64,000 bases of DNA from Pseudoxanthomonas sp. CF125 (GCF_900104085.1 NZ_FNLD01000001.1:875935-939934), one strand, 5' to 3'; shown: positions 1-9,584, counted from the first letter of the stretch. The notes: generated from the letters alone by a model not told the origin. Program-made: numbers and translations.

Positions 1-2950
1 CGTCGGCGGTCGTGGCGGCATTGGCCACGTTCACCGTCAACGTATAGGTCAACGTGGCACCAACCGAGACCGCCGTCCCGCTGCCCGGGTTCACGCTCTT
101 GCCGACTGTGATCGACGGATCGACTGGATTGGTCGTGGTGCAAGAGATGCAGTTGCCGGTGTTGGTGGTCACGCTGTTGCTGACCGAGGTGATCGCGTTC
201 GCACCGACCGTGGCGGCGTAAACGAACGTATAGGTGCCGATCGGACTGGGGTCCAGCGTACAGACGATCATTTGGCCCGAAGGCGTGCAACCAGTGGGCA
301 AGCTACCGGCATTGATCGTCAGACCAGTGCCCAGTACGTCGGTCAGCTCCACATTGGCGGTCGTAGCGGCATTGGCCACGTTTACCGTCAACGTATAGGT
401 CAGCGTGGCGCCGACCGAGACCGCGGTGCCGCTGCCCGGGTTCACGGACTTGCTGACCGTGACTGTCGGCGTCACTGGATTGGTGGTCGTACAGGCGACA
501 CAACTACCGGTGTTGGTGGTCACGCTGTTGCTGACCGAGGTCGTCGCGTTCGCACCGACTGTGGCGGCGTAAACGAAGGTATGCGTGCCAATGGCCGCGC
601 CCGTGGTCAGGATGCAGGTGATCGTTTGGCCCGAAGGCGTGCAGCCGGCGGGCAAGGGGCTAACCACCGTCAGACCGGCGCCGAGTACGTCGGTCAGCTC
701 CACATTGGCGGTCGTGGCGGCATTGGCCACGTTCACCGTCAGCGTATAGGTCAGCGTGGCGCCGACCGAGACCGCGGTGCCGCTGCCCGGGTTCACGCTC
801 TTGCTCACTATGATCGACGGATCAACTGGGTTGATCGTGGTGCAGGAGGCGCAGCTGCCGGTATTGGTGGTCACGCTGTTGCTGACCGAGGTAGTCGCCG
901 TGGTATCGACTGTCGCCGTATAGGTGAAGGTATGCGGACCGATAGCCGCGCCTGTGGTCAGGATGCAGGTGATCGTTTGGCCCGAAGGGATGCAGCCGGA
1001 GGGCAAACTGCCGGCGTTGATCGCCAGGCCCGCGCCGAGTACGTCAGTCAGTTCCACGTCGGCAGTCGTGGCGGCATTGGCCACGTTCACCGTCAACGTA
1101 TAGGTCAGCGTGGTGCCGACCGAGACCGCGGTGCCGCTGCCCGGGTTCACGGACTTGCTGACCGTGACTGTCGGCGTCACCGGATTGGTCGTGGTGCAAG
1201 CGACGCAGTTGCCGGTGTTAGTGGTCACGCTGTTGCTGACCGAAGTGGTGGCAGTGGTTCCGACCGTCGCCGTATAGGTGAAGGTATGGGTACCGATAGC
1301 TGCCCCCGCACCCAAGGTACAGGTGATCGTTTGTCCAACCGCCGGGCAGTTCGCGGGCAGGCTGCCGGCGTTGATCGTCAGGCCGGTGCCCAGTACGTCA
1401 GTCAGCACCACGTCGGCGGTCGTGGCGGCATTGGCCACGTTCACCGTCAACGTATAGGTCAACGTGGCACCAACCGAGACCGCCGTCCCGCTGCCCGGGT
1501 TCACGGATTTGCTGACCGTGACTGTCGGCGTGACCGGATTGGTCGTGGTGCAAGCGACGCAGTTGCCGGTGTTAGTGGTCACGCTGTTGCTGACTGAAGT
1601 GGTCGCCGTGGTGTCGACCGTGGCCGTATAGGTGAAGGTATGCGGGCCGATGGCCGCCCCCGCGCCTAGAGTGCAGGTAATCGTTTGGCCCGAGGGGGTG
1701 CAGCCGGCCGGCAAACTGCCGACGTTGATCGTCAGGCCGGTGCCCAGTACGTCAGTCAGCACCACGTCGGCAGTCGTGGGAGCGTTGGCCACATCGACGG
1801 TGAGCGTGTAGGTCAGCGTGGCACCAACCGAGACCGCGGTGCCGCTGCCGGGGTTCACGGACTTGCTGACCGTGACTGTCGGCGTCACCGGATTGGTGGT
1901 GGTGCAAGCAACGCAGCTGCCGGTGTTGGTGGTCACGCTGTTGCTGACCGAAGTGGTCGCCGTGGTGTCAACTGTCGCCGTATAGGTGAAGGTGTGCGGG
2001 CCGATCGCCGCACCCGTGCCTAGGGTGCAGGTGATCGTTTGCCCCGAAGGCGTGCAACCCGCCGGCAGGCTCCCGGCATTGATCGTCAGACCGGTGCCCA
2101 GTACGTCAGTCAGCACCACGTCGGCAGTCGTGGGAGCGTTGGCCACATCGACGGTGAGCGTGTAGGTCAGCGTGGCGCCGACCGAGACCGCGGTGCCGCT
2201 GCCCGGGTTCACGGACTTGCTGACCGTGACTGTCGGCGTGACCGGATTGGTCGTGGTGCAAGCGACGCAGTTGCCGGTGTTGGTGGTCACGCTGTTGCTG
2301 ACCGAAGTGGTCGCCGTGGTGTCAACTGTCGCCGTATAGGTGAAGGTGTGCGGGCCGATCGCCGCACCGCTAGTCAGGATGCAGGTAATCGTTTGGCCCG
2401 AAGGCGTGCAGCCGGCCGGCAAACTGCCGGCATTGATCGTCAGACCAGTGCCCAGTACGTCGGTCAGCACCACGTCGGCGGTCGTGGCGGCATTGGCCAC
2501 ATCGACGGTGAGCGTGTACGTCAGCGTGGCGCCGACCGAGACCGCGGTGCCGCTGCCGGGGTTTACGGACTTGCTGACCGTGACTGTCGGCGTCACCGGA
2601 TTGGTGGTCGTACAGGCGACACAACTACCAGTGTTGGTGCTCACGCTGTTGCTGACCGAAGTGGTCGCCGTGGTGTCGACCGTGGCCGTATAGGTGAAGG
2701 TATGCGGGCCGATCGCCGCACCGCTAGTCAGGATGCAGGTAATCGTTTGGTCCGAAGGCGTGCAGCCGGCCGGCAAACTGCCGGCATTGATCGTCAGACC
2801 AGTGCCCAGTACGTCAGTCAGCACCACGTCGGTGGTCGTGGCGGCATTGGCCACATCGACGGTGAGCGTGTACGTCAGCGTATCGCCGACCGACACCGCG
2901 GTACCGCTGCCCGGATTGACGGCCTTGCCGACCGTCACTATCGGGCTCAG
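1..2950 (-). repeat. tandem 351/354-bp coding repeats (DUF11 units)
   Basis: Direct repeats of 351 (two copies) then 354 bp (six copies) within the surface-protein gene, with long identical blocks between units. Period was measured from the conserved block encoding N-P-G-S-G-T. The array continues past the left edge of the window. High identity between units implies recent duplication or gene conversion and makes assembly collapse possible. Confidence 0.9.
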
Positions 2951-4351
2951 CAACGTCGTCTCTGCGCAATCGTTGCCGGCGTTGGCGCAATTCACTCCCG
3001 TTACCGCGACTGCGTTGTCGATGGCCGTGACATTCGCAGGCAACGGATCGTCGACCCGTACCACGAAGCCGAGCGTAATGCTGTTGCCGGCCGCGACATT
3101 GGCCGTCGCCGTGTTGGGGCAACTGCTGCCGGCGCAGGTGAAGTCGTTGCCGGCCGTTACCACCGTGGTATTGGCGGGCAGAGTCTCCACCACTTCGCCC
3201 GGGAACAGGGTCGCGACCGAACCGCCCGTGTTGGCGATCTGGATCGCGTAAGTCAAGGTATCGCCCGCGGCGACCGTGGCGCCGGCACCGGCCGGAGCGC
3301 CGTTGATCTGCGCGAGCGTCTTGACCACCGAAAGATCCGGCGGTGCGATGGTGGGGAATGCGCAAGACGCCAAATCGCGCGAGGCGGCCGCCGTGGTCGA
3401 CACCCCCGGCGTCAGCGTACCGGTGGCCGGATCGTAGATGTAGTACCGGCTGCTGGCGGTATTGTCCGCAACGTAAAGCCTGCCGTCGTCTGTGAACGCG
3501 ACACCTGCCCAATTGATCGCGGTCGGCGAACCATTGAGCAGCGGCCGGGTCTGGCGCACCGCCTGCAGCCCGGCGCTGAAGTCGATCCGATAGAGGTCCT
3601 GACCCGCGGACAACCAGCCCGCGCCTGCGCTATCGACGGCGATATCGCCGGAACCGAAGTCGGTGGGCGCGATGTCGTACGACAAAGTTCCGATGCTCTG
3701 AACCGTATAGCCGAAGCTGCCGGGCGTCGGATCCGCGTTCACTTCCCACACCTCGGGCGTCGCAACGCCGCCCGCGATCAGGTATCCCGTGCCGTCGGGG
3801 GCCATGCCCGCACGCGCGAAATCGGGCGATGCGAACGGCGCCGTAGCCTGGTACCAGCCACCGTTGACTGAGTCATAGGCCCAAAGGACCGAATTGGATC
3901 CCGAGCGCGAAACGAACAGCAGCCGGTTGCGGACCGGATCGACCATCAGACCGTTGAGATTGCCGGTCACCGTGAAGTCGAGATCGGTGACGAAAGCGTC
4001 GTTGCCTGCACCTGGATCGTAGCGCGAGATCCGCACGCCATTGACGATGCTGAAGACCGGCTTGTCGATGCCGACCGGACAGAAGTCGTAGTCCACCGCA
4101 GCTGGCGTTACCGCCACTACGGCGTTGTCGATGCGTTCGCAGGTCGGATTGGTGGCGGCGTCCGAACACGACAAACCCGCCGGATTGACGATGCGCGCCA
4201 CGTTGTCGACCGAAGTCTGCGCAAAAGCGGACTGGCCGGCGGCTAGCAATAGAAAAAGCGAGATGAAAGCGAGCCGGCTGAAGATCTTGCCTGACGACAC
4301 GTAGGTCTGCCCCAAGCATGGAACCGAGAGACCACGGCTAAATTGCTTCAT
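1..4351 (-). CDS. DUF11-repeat surface protein (partial, 3' end outside window)
   Basis: The minus frame is open from an ATG at 4351 to the window edge with no stop, so the C-terminus is missing. The first ~46 residues hold a basic stretch, a hydrophobic core and an A-F-A cleavage site, which is a Sec signal peptide with a long n-region. An N-terminal ~300-residue part resembles beta-propeller-like surface domains. A diverged DUF11 domain (starting SVVKTLAQ) follows, then at least eight near-identical DUF11 units of 117-118 residues, each with the V-N-P-G-S-G-T-A-V-S-V-G motif and a C-x-x-C-T-T-T pair. Repeat starts fall at 90, 441, 792, 1146, 1500, 1854, 2208, 2562 and 2916, all spaced by multiples of three. 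DUF11 repeats are typical of extracellular adhesin-like proteins. It is divergent from the response regulator at 4713. An AGGGGA lies just before the ATG. Long plus-strand frames here are shadows. Confidence 0.88.
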   Translation of the reverse strand, partial: MKQFSRGLSVPCLGQTYVSSGKIFSRLAFISLFLLLAAGQSAFAQTSVDNVARIVNPAGLSCSDAATNPTCERIDNAVVAVTPAAVDYDFCPVGIDKPVFSIVNGVRISRYDPGAGNDAFVTDLDFTVTGNLNGLMVDPVRNRLLFVSRSGSNSVLWAYDSVNGGWYQATAPFASPDFARAGMAPDGTGYLIAGGVATPEVWEVNADPTPGSFGYTVQSIGTLSYDIAPTDFGSGDIAVDSAGAGWLSAGQDLYRIDFSAGLQAVRQTRPLLNGSPTAINWAGVAFTDDGRLYVADNTASSRYYIYDPATGTLTPGVSTTAAASRDLASCAFPTIAPPDLSVVKTLAQINGAPAGAGATVAAGDTLTYAIQIANTGGSVATLFPGEVVETLPANTTVVTAGNDFTCAGSSCPNTATANVAAGNSITLGFVVRVDDPLPANVTAIDNAVAVTGVNCANAGNDCAETTLLSPIVTVGKAVNPGSGTAVSVGDTLTYTLTVDVANAATTTDVVLTDVLGTGLTINAGSLPAGCTPSDQTITCILTSGAAIGPHTFTYTATVDTTATTSVSNSVSTNTGSCVACTTTNPVTPTVTVSKSVNPGSGTAVSVGATLTYTLTVDVANAATTADVVLTDVLGTGLTINAGSLPAGCTPSGQTITCILTSGAAIGPHTFTYTATVDTTATTSVSNSVTTNTGNCVACTTTNPVTPTVTVSKSVNPGSGTAVSVGATLTYTLTVDVANAPTTADVVLTDVLGTGLTINAGSLPAGCTPSGQTITCTLGTGAAIGPHTFTYTATVDTTATTSVSNSVTTNTGSCVACTTTNPVTPTVTVSKSVNPGSGTAVSVGATLTYTLTVDVANAPTTADVVLTDVLGTGLTINVGSLPAGCTPSGQTITCTLGAGAAIGPHTFTYTATVDTTATTSVSNSVTTNTGNCVACTTTNPVTPTVTVSKSVNPGSGTAVSVGATLTYTLTVNVANAATTADVVLTDVLGTGLTINAGSLPANCPAVGQTITCTLGAGAAIGTHTFTYTATVGTTATTSVSNSVTTNTGNCVACTTTNPVTPTVTVSKSVNPGSGTAVSVGTTLTYTLTVNVANAATTADVELTDVLGAGLAINAGSLPSGCIPSGQTITCILTTGAAIGPHTFTYTATVDTTATTSVSNSVTTNTGSCASCTTINPVDPSIIVSKSVNPGSGTAVSVGATLTYTLTVNVANAATTANVELTDVLGAGLTVVSPLPAGCTPSGQTITCILTTGAAIGTHTFVYAATVGANATTSVSNSVTTNTGSCVACTTTNPVTPTVTVSKSVNPGSGTAVSVGATLTYTLTVNVANAATTANVELTDVLGTGLTINAGSLPTGCTPSGQMIVCTLDPSPIGTYTFVYAATVGANAITSVSNSVTTNTGNCISCTTTNPVDPSITVGKSVNPGSGTAVSVGATLTYTLTVNVANAATTAD

Positions 4352-4712
4352 TCCCCTGCTTCCCTGGCTCCTGGCCAACGCATTCGCGATCGAATCGGGT
4401 CACAGCAAAACGCCGCACACCGACAGGGAAGCCGGAACGAAATGTCCCCCTTCATCAAGAAATAATTACGACCTACTTTGCGAAGGTCTTCCCCGCGCGC
4501 ATTTAGTCAGGTTTGGCGGTAGACATCACGCACGATAACCTGCTAAAACTCACAGTAATCTGCATTTCTGTTCGAACAAATTTCGTGCAGGCATGTGATT
4601 TTGTGATCTTCGTTGCAATTTCGGCGTGCGACAGGGGCCTGCCGGGGAAAACGATCAATTTTTCATTCCCGCGCATTTCGTGGGAATACCGGCGTGTGCA
4701 ACAGGGGGTTGT
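4352..4712. promoter_or_regulatory. divergent intergenic region
   Basis: About 360 bases separate the DUF11 protein start (4351, minus) from the response regulator start (4713, plus), so both promoters must lie here. The region is visibly more AT-rich than its surroundings around 4440-4480 and 4540-4620. A 67-codon plus frame (4513-4716) has no ribosome site and no recognisable domain, and I do not count it as a gene. Confidence 0.5.
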
Positions 4713-5417
4713 ATGACGGGCCGTTTGGACCACCACATTCTTGTGGTGGAAGATGATATTGGAGTGCGCGAAGACGTTCTCATCCCAGGCCTGAAGGATG
4801 CTGGATTCAACGTAGCAGGCGCCGGCAACGCTGCAGAGGCCTACCGCTGCATGCTCACGCAGGATTTCTCTGTATTCGTTCTGGACATCGACTTGCCGGG
4901 CGAAAGCGGCCTCGCTATCGCCAAGCACTTGCGCACCATGACCGAGGCCGGGATAGTCCTGACCGGGCATAAGCGCGGCTCCAACCATGTATACGGCTTG
5001 GAGGTAGGCGCCGATGTCTGCATCGCCAAGCCGATCGATATCGACATGCTGACGGCTACGGTCCGCAGTCTGCTCAGGCGCCTGGATCGGCTCGGTACTT
5101 TGCGCGCCGCGGAGAAACCCACCCCGAGCTGGCGTTTCGAGATGCAAGACTGGAACCTGGCTTCGCCGCGAGGAGCGAAAGTTCGTCTCACCCATGCCGA
5201 GCGCCTGCTGATCGGCGTGTTGGCGGCCTCCCCTGGCGAGACCGTGGCGCGCGATACGATCATTTCCAAACTGGCCCGTGACATCCATGATTTCGACCCG
5301 CACCGATTGGAGATGCTGGTGCACCGATTGCGCCGCAAAGTCCTTTCAGCCACCAGCGAGCAACTGCCTTTGAACGCCGTGCGTGGCATCGGCTATGTAT
5401 TGCTCACAGGATCATAG
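4713..5417 (+). CDS. OmpR-family response regulator (orphan)
   Basis: A 234-residue two-domain transcription factor. The receiver domain (about 7-125) has the acidic pair E13-D14-D15, phosphoacceptor D58 in V-L-D-I-D-L-P-G, and the A-K-P lysine near 109. The C-terminal winged helix (about 150-232) ends with H-R-L-R-R-K and G-I-G-Y-V-L-L, typical of OmpR/PhoB DNA-binding domains. I chose ATG 4713 because AGGGGG lies seven bases upstream and the receiver begins a few residues later; the frame is open further upstream from 4626 but that part has no domain. No histidine kinase is adjacent, so the partner is unknown. It is divergent from the DUF11 surface protein, which could be its target (inference). 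Confidence 0.88.
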   Translation: MTGRLDHHILVVEDDIGVREDVLIPGLKDAGFNVAGAGNAAEAYRCMLTQDFSVFVLDIDLPGESGLAIAKHLRTMTEAGIVLTGHKRGSNHVYGLEVGADVCIAKPIDIDMLTATVRSLLRRLDRLGTLRAAEKPTPSWRFEMQDWNLASPRGAKVRLTHAERLLIGVLAASPGETVARDTIISKLARDIHDFDPHRLEMLVHRLRRKVLSATSEQLPLNAVRGIGYVLLTGS

Positions 5418-5542
5418 CGGCACACCCTCTTCGACCGCTCCGCTCCGCTCCGGATAGCCCGACTGAGCGATTCTGTCTTGATCCTGTCATCGCAGCAGCA
5501 TCCAATCCCCCGAAACTGTCCGGCACCGGAGAGAGGGGCGAC

Positions 5543-6199
5543 ATGGCTTTATTCCGCAACTCGATGGCACAGCGGACAGCGACCGCCAGATGCCTGCTTT
5601 GCCTGCTGCTTCCCGCCGCGCTGGCCGTGTCTGGTCCTTTGCAGGCCCAGCAGTGGCGGATCGCCAGCGAAAAGGACGGCATACGGATGGAAACGCGGCC
5701 GCTTCCGGGCGAACGTTTCGACGAACTGCGCGTCAGCACGTCGCTGAAAGCTTCCCCGCAAACCGTCGCCGACTATCTGTTCGGAAAGTATCTCGAAGAA
5801 AAGAACAAGAACATCAGCCGCACCTTCATCAAGCGCGAACCGCAGCTGACGGTCTGGTCGGATGTCCTGCGCACACCGTTGATCAGCGAACGCTGTTATT
5901 CCATGCGTTTCGAAAAACAGGTCCATGGCAACGGCGAGATCCGGGTGCGCTTCGTATCGCTGGACTATGTGGGCAAGAAACCCAAACCCGATTGCATCGC
6001 CCTGCGCTCGCGGGGCGAATGGGTGCTGACTCCGGTCGGCACCGGCACCCGGCTGACCTACGCCTCCTTGACCGATGTCGGCGGCCGGGTTCCCGTCGCC
6101 CTGGCGCGCCGCTCGCTGTCGGCCGCCGCGATCTCCAGCGTGCGCAAGGTGGCGGCGGGCGCCTCGGGACTGGCCTTGCCGCGCGGAATCGGCGACTGA
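5543..6199 (+). CDS. START/SRPBCC-fold secreted protein
   Basis: A 218-residue protein with a signal peptide (hydrophobic core about 17-30, A-Q-A-Q cleavage region near 35). The remainder matches the pattern of START-domain proteins of Proteobacteria: W-R-I-A-x-E-K-D-G-I near the start, an R-T-P-L-I-S-E-R-C-Y segment mid-protein, and a terminal part rich in V-G-G-R-V-P. Such proteins are predicted to bind lipids or other hydrophobic ligands in the periplasm; the ligand is unknown. GAGAGGGG precedes ATG 5543 at normal distance. It converges on the CHAD gene. Family call fairly secure, function not. Confidence 0.75.
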   Translation: MALFRNSMAQRTATARCLLCLLLPAALAVSGPLQAQQWRIASEKDGIRMETRPLPGERFDELRVSTSLKASPQTVADYLFGKYLEEKNKNISRTFIKREPQLTVWSDVLRTPLISERCYSMRFEKQVHGNGEIRVRFVSLDYVGKKPKPDCIALRSRGEWVLTPVGTGTRLTYASLTDVGGRVPVALARRSLSAAAISSVRKVAAGASGLALPRGIGD

Positions 6200-6208
6200 T
6201 CCTGGCGC

Positions 6209-7039
6209 CTAGGCGGCTACCGATTGCCGGGCGAGTTCCTTGCGTAACGACGCCAGCTTCTTCTCGACGTAGTGATTGAGCTGGTTGCGGTCCGTCCAAC
6301 GGATCGGCGAATGGCCTGATTGGCAGAATTCCAGCAACAACGAGCAATCCTGTTGTTTTCCCAGCAGCGTGGCGATGTCCTTGTCGTCGTATTTGACCGA
6401 GGATTCGATTCCCGCCTCGGCCAGAATGCGTTGTTGCTGCGATTGCCGCCGTGCCTTGCGCCGCCAACGGTGCCAATCTTCGTCGTCGCCGGTTTTGCCG
6501 GCTTTTTTTGCGGCTTTCCCGGTTTTCTCTCTACTCAGGGAAAACGCCGCTTCCAACTCCTGCCTGGTCACCGCCTCCCACGGCAAACCCTCCAGTGCGG
6601 CTTTGGTCTGCATCAACAGGCCGCGGGCTTGAAGCAGATCCGGATCCGCCGCCAGCGCTTCGCGCAGCACCCCGTGCCGGGCCGTGACCGCATTGCGTCG
6701 CGCCCTGCCCAGTATCGCCAGCCATTTCTGGTCGTGGGTCTGGGCCGAGAGGTGATCGATCGCCTCCACCAGCGCCTGCGCATCGCGCGTGCGGGAAAGT
6801 CCCTGGTTGATTTCGGAAAGCAAATAAGTGAGCGCCTCCGCGCTAGGCCCCAGAGCAGTGCCCGCCAGCGCAAGAATCGAACGCACCCGCCGGATGGATT
6901 TGCGCGCCTGATGCACACCCTTGTGCCGGTGTCCGCCCTGCCAGCCCAGGTAATGGCTCGCGCGCGACAACTGATCGCCCGCGATGCCGTGCAAAGCGGC
7001 ACCCGGATCCACCGGCGCATCTTTCGAGTGAGCGTTCAT
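6209..7039 (-). CDS. CHAD domain protein
   Basis: A 276-residue alpha-helical protein rich in Arg, Lys and His. It has the CHAD signature H-x-A-R-K-S-I-R-R-V-R near residues 45-55 and a second basic helical half with D-D-K-D-I and L-G-K-Q-Q-D-C. CHAD domains bind inorganic polyphosphate through conserved basic residues (family knowledge). A central low-complexity Lys/Ala stretch (about 175-195) separates the two helical repeats. The open frame extends to 7072, but I prefer the ATG at 7039 because the upstream 11 codons are Arg/Pro rich and look non-native. No CYTH domain is fused and no polyphosphate kinase gene is nearby. Confidence 0.82.
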   Translation of the reverse strand: MNAHSKDAPVDPGAALHGIAGDQLSRASHYLGWQGGHRHKGVHQARKSIRRVRSILALAGTALGPSAEALTYLLSEINQGLSRTRDAQALVEAIDHLSAQTHDQKWLAILGRARRNAVTARHGVLREALAADPDLLQARGLLMQTKAALEGLPWEAVTRQELEAAFSLSREKTGKAAKKAGKTGDDEDWHRWRRKARRQSQQQRILAEAGIESSVKYDDKDIATLLGKQQDCSLLLEFCQSGHSPIRWTDRNQLNHYVEKKLASLRKELARQSVAA

Positions 7040-7162
7040 GACAGGCATGGCAGGCCGCGAGCGGGCCAGCATACTTCACCCGCGGCGCGATGCGCACAGA
7101 GAGTCCCGGATACCACAGGGCCGCCGAACGCCGGCCCGAGCGGCGTGCTAGCGGTGTTCTAA

Positions 7163-8206
7163 CTAGCGGTGTTCTACGTACTCGGAAAACAGCGCCCGAT
7201 GCCTGCGTTCCCAAAGCTCCAGGGTATCGGCCTGTCCGAACACCTGATCCAGGAAGGCCAGCGACAATCCTTCCGTCGCGGTCTTGACCTCGGTCGCCAC
7301 TTCCAGCGAATCGAAATAGCGCCGCTCGGTGAACACGTTGTGGCTGCCCTGCTTGTAGACGGCCAGCGCCTTGAACGGGCCGCCGGTGGCGTCGAATATC
7401 TTCAGCCGGTCCTCCAGCCCGGAACCGAAGCCCGGGATGCGGATGACGTCGTCGGTGGTGGTGACGTGCAAGGTGGGGATGCCGATCCCGGAAAGGATCG
7501 GCGCGAAATCCTTTTCGCCGTAAAAAGGCGGCGCCGAAATCAGGATGGCGGCGCGCAGGCGCGGATCGCGGAACTGCAGCAGGTGGCCGTTACGCAGGAC
7601 TTTCGCGCCCGCGGCCAGCAGCGTGGTGTTGGCGCCATAGGAGTGGCCGGCGGCGACGATACGGTCGCGGGCGATGTGCGTACCGCGCTCGCTTTGCAGC
7701 AAACGGTCCAGGGCGAAACTCAGGTCGTGCACGCGGGCGATCGCTTCCTGATCGCCGGCAGCCTGCTGGAAACGCGAAACCAGCGAGAACACGTTGCCAT
7801 GCCACAGGGCACGGTCGCTTCCCACATGCTGCAGATGCAGGCTGGCGATGCCATGGCTGGCCCAGTACCGCCCCAGGTAGCCATAGCCATCACGCGAGCT
7901 GCCTATGCCGTGCGAAAAAACGATCAGCGGGACTTTTCCGCGACTGGCAGAGTCCGGCCAGAACAATCGCGCCGGCACGCGTCGCGCGCGGGCCGTATCG
8001 GTCCACTCCAGATCGGTGACGGTGAAATGCTCCTGCCCGGCAGTAGCCGAAACCGCCTGCGAGGAAACGGCGGCGGCAGAATCCACGCTCGCGCTCAGCC
8101 AAGCGGACATGGATGCCAGCACGGCTCCCACGAGCACCAGCGCGCCAATGTGCAAGCGTGTCGGACGACGGAACAAGGAGAGAAGTGAAAGGTGTTTGAG
8201 CTTCAT
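7163..8206 (-). CDS. alpha/beta hydrolase, exported or membrane-anchored
   Basis: About 347 residues. The N-terminus has a basic stretch and one hydrophobic segment (about 20-40), so it is exported or anchored. The alpha/beta hydrolase core shows F-S-H-G-I-G-S-S-R (oxyanion region) and the nucleophile elbow G-H-S-Y-G-A-N. The acidic and histidine parts of the triad are probably D in H-V-T-T-T-D-D and H in G-S-H-N-V-F. This arrangement resembles the PAF-acetylhydrolase/dienelactone-hydrolase-like group; the substrate is not predictable. The start at 8206 puts the signal segment first; the frame is open to 8269 without a better ribosome site. Confidence 0.78.
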   Translation of the reverse strand: MKLKHLSLLSLFRRPTRLHIGALVLVGAVLASMSAWLSASVDSAAAVSSQAVSATAGQEHFTVTDLEWTDTARARRVPARLFWPDSASRGKVPLIVFSHGIGSSRDGYGYLGRYWASHGIASLHLQHVGSDRALWHGNVFSLVSRFQQAAGDQEAIARVHDLSFALDRLLQSERGTHIARDRIVAAGHSYGANTTLLAAGAKVLRNGHLLQFRDPRLRAAILISAPPFYGEKDFAPILSGIGIPTLHVTTTDDVIRIPGFGSGLEDRLKIFDATGGPFKALAVYKQGSHNVFTERRYFDSLEVATEVKTATEGLSLAFLDQVFGQADTLELWERRHRALFSEYVEHR

Positions 8207-8291
8207 GGGTCGGAGAGTCGTACGGGATGGAGCGGCGCAGCACGGCTGTCGCGCCGGATCGACCGGCAACGGTCTTGCGGCGTGTCCGCAG

Positions 8292-8639
8292 TCAGGGTTT
8301 GTTCTTGGGACGCCCGGCCTTGAGCGGGCGCAACGCTTCCAGCGCTGTACGCAACTTGGTCTGATCCAGGCTCGCCAGCACTTGCAGACCGGCCCGCAGC
8401 AGTTCGCTTTTCTTGGTCGGCCGCTTGAAATCCAGCGCCCTGTCCTTGAGCGTCGCGATCAGCTCGAAATCCTCACGCGGCAAAGTGAAGCTGTCGCGGA
8501 TCAGCTTGTCTTTCTTCAGCGGCTGGGCCGCGACCGCCACCGGAGCGGATTTCCGCTTTTCCGGCGAGGCCGGCTTCGCCGCCTTGGCCACAACTGCTGG
8601 AGCTTTGCGGCTGCCGCTCCTGGACTGATTCGCCTTCAT
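8292..8639 (-). CDS. conserved hypothetical, Lys/Ala-rich with helical C-terminus
   Basis: A 115-residue basic protein. Residues ~1-45 are a Lys/Ala/Pro/Ser low-complexity tail. Residues ~50-115 carry R-D-S-F-T-L-P, K-K-S-E-L-L-R-A-G-L and L-K-A-G-R-P, seen in a family of small proteobacterial proteins of unknown role; the S-E-L-L-R-A-G-L piece is reminiscent of ribbon-helix-helix DNA-binding proteins. DNA binding would fit the basic tail but is inference. Start at 8639 is preceded by GGAA; an alternative ATG lies at 8654. Confidence 0.65.
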   Translation of the reverse strand: MKANQSRSGSRKAPAVVAKAAKPASPEKRKSAPVAVAAQPLKKDKLIRDSFTLPREDFELIATLKDRALDFKRPTKKSELLRAGLQVLASLDQTKLRTALEALRPLKAGRPKNKP

Positions 8640-8898
8640 TGTGTGGAATTCCATAAATTATTTATACCTTTTATATCATATAACCTATTCCGCACAACAG
8701 CCCGCGGCGACAGGATTCAGCGCACAGCCGGCAGACCGCTGCCCCATTGCGCTGGCGGCGCAAGGGGCACGGTCACTGCAGGGCGAAGTTGGGGTCGGGT
8801 TAGCCGGCTATGCGGCCGGGGACCGCCGGGAAGGTTGGACGATGCGAGCCCGCATCTTCGCGAAGCTCTTGGAGCCGACCGATCCCGGCCGCGAGATC

Positions 8899-9435
8899 CT
8901 AATCGCGCATGAAGTGGCAGCTGTACCCGCCGGGGTGCTTGCGCAGGTAATCCTGGTGGTAGGCCTCGGCGCTGTACCAGGTGGAAGCCGGCTCGATGGA
9001 GGTGGTGACGGGCTGCTTCCATTTGCCGGAAGCGTTCACGCGCTCTATCACCCGCTCGGCCGTCGCCTTCTGCTCGGGCGTGTGCGGAAACAACGCCGAC
9101 CGGTATTGCGTTCCCACGTCGTTACCCTGGCGGTTGAGCGTGGTGGGATCGTGCAGTTTGAAGAACCACTTCTCCAGCAGGTCTTCGTAGCTGAGCACCG
9201 ACGGATCGAACGTCACCCGGATCGCCTCGGCATGGCCGGACTTGCTGTCGTGGGTATCGTCGTAGGTCGGGTTCTCCAGCCAGCCGCCGGTATAGCCCAC
9301 GTCGGTATCGATTATTCCGGGCACCGCGCGCAGGATTTCCTCCACGCCCCAGAAGCAGCCGCCGGCCAGGGTGGCGATCTCCGTGCCCTGCCCTTTGGAA
9401 CCTGATGTGCTGGTGGCGTTTTCTTGTTCGCTCAT
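8899..9435 (-). CDS. msrA: peptide-methionine (S)-S-oxide reductase
   Basis: A 178-residue MsrA, which reduces the S-epimer of methionine sulfoxide in proteins and free methionine using thioredoxin. The catalytic G-C-F-W-G motif lies near residue 28, followed by V-G-Y-T-G-G and the K-S-G-H-A-E-A and Q-Y-R-S signatures of the family. The C-terminus ends C-H-F-M-R-D, where the Cys may act as recycling cysteine. Length is normal for cytosolic MsrA. No msrB is adjacent. Confidence 0.96.
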   Translation of the reverse strand: MSEQENATSTSGSKGQGTEIATLAGGCFWGVEEILRAVPGIIDTDVGYTGGWLENPTYDDTHDSKSGHAEAIRVTFDPSVLSYEDLLEKWFFKLHDPTTLNRQGNDVGTQYRSALFPHTPEQKATAERVIERVNASGKWKQPVTTSIEPASTWYSAEAYHQDYLRKHPGGYSCHFMRD

Positions 9436-9584
9436 GTCGGCTTCCTCAGCGGTGATGTGGGGATCGTATTCTTAGTATGTCCCGAAGCGGCGTTTTCAAT
9501 GCCGCCGCCGCACCGGGTGCGTCCGCTAGGGGTACGGAGCGTGGATATTAAAGCGATCGGTGCAGACGACCCGACCTACGGCCC

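Noticed and set aside
1-2950. Possible CRISPR array because of regular repeats
   Set aside because: Period is 351-354 bp, fully coding, without short spacers.
272-3871. Long plus-strand frames (441, 112 and 610 codons) rich in Arg, Gly and His
   Set aside because: They are the antisense of the DUF11 repeats; the minus frame reads clean adhesin-like repeats with a signal peptide and runs off the window edge.
4513-4716. 67-codon plus frame upstream of the response regulator
   Set aside because: No ribosome site or domain; lies in the promoter gap.
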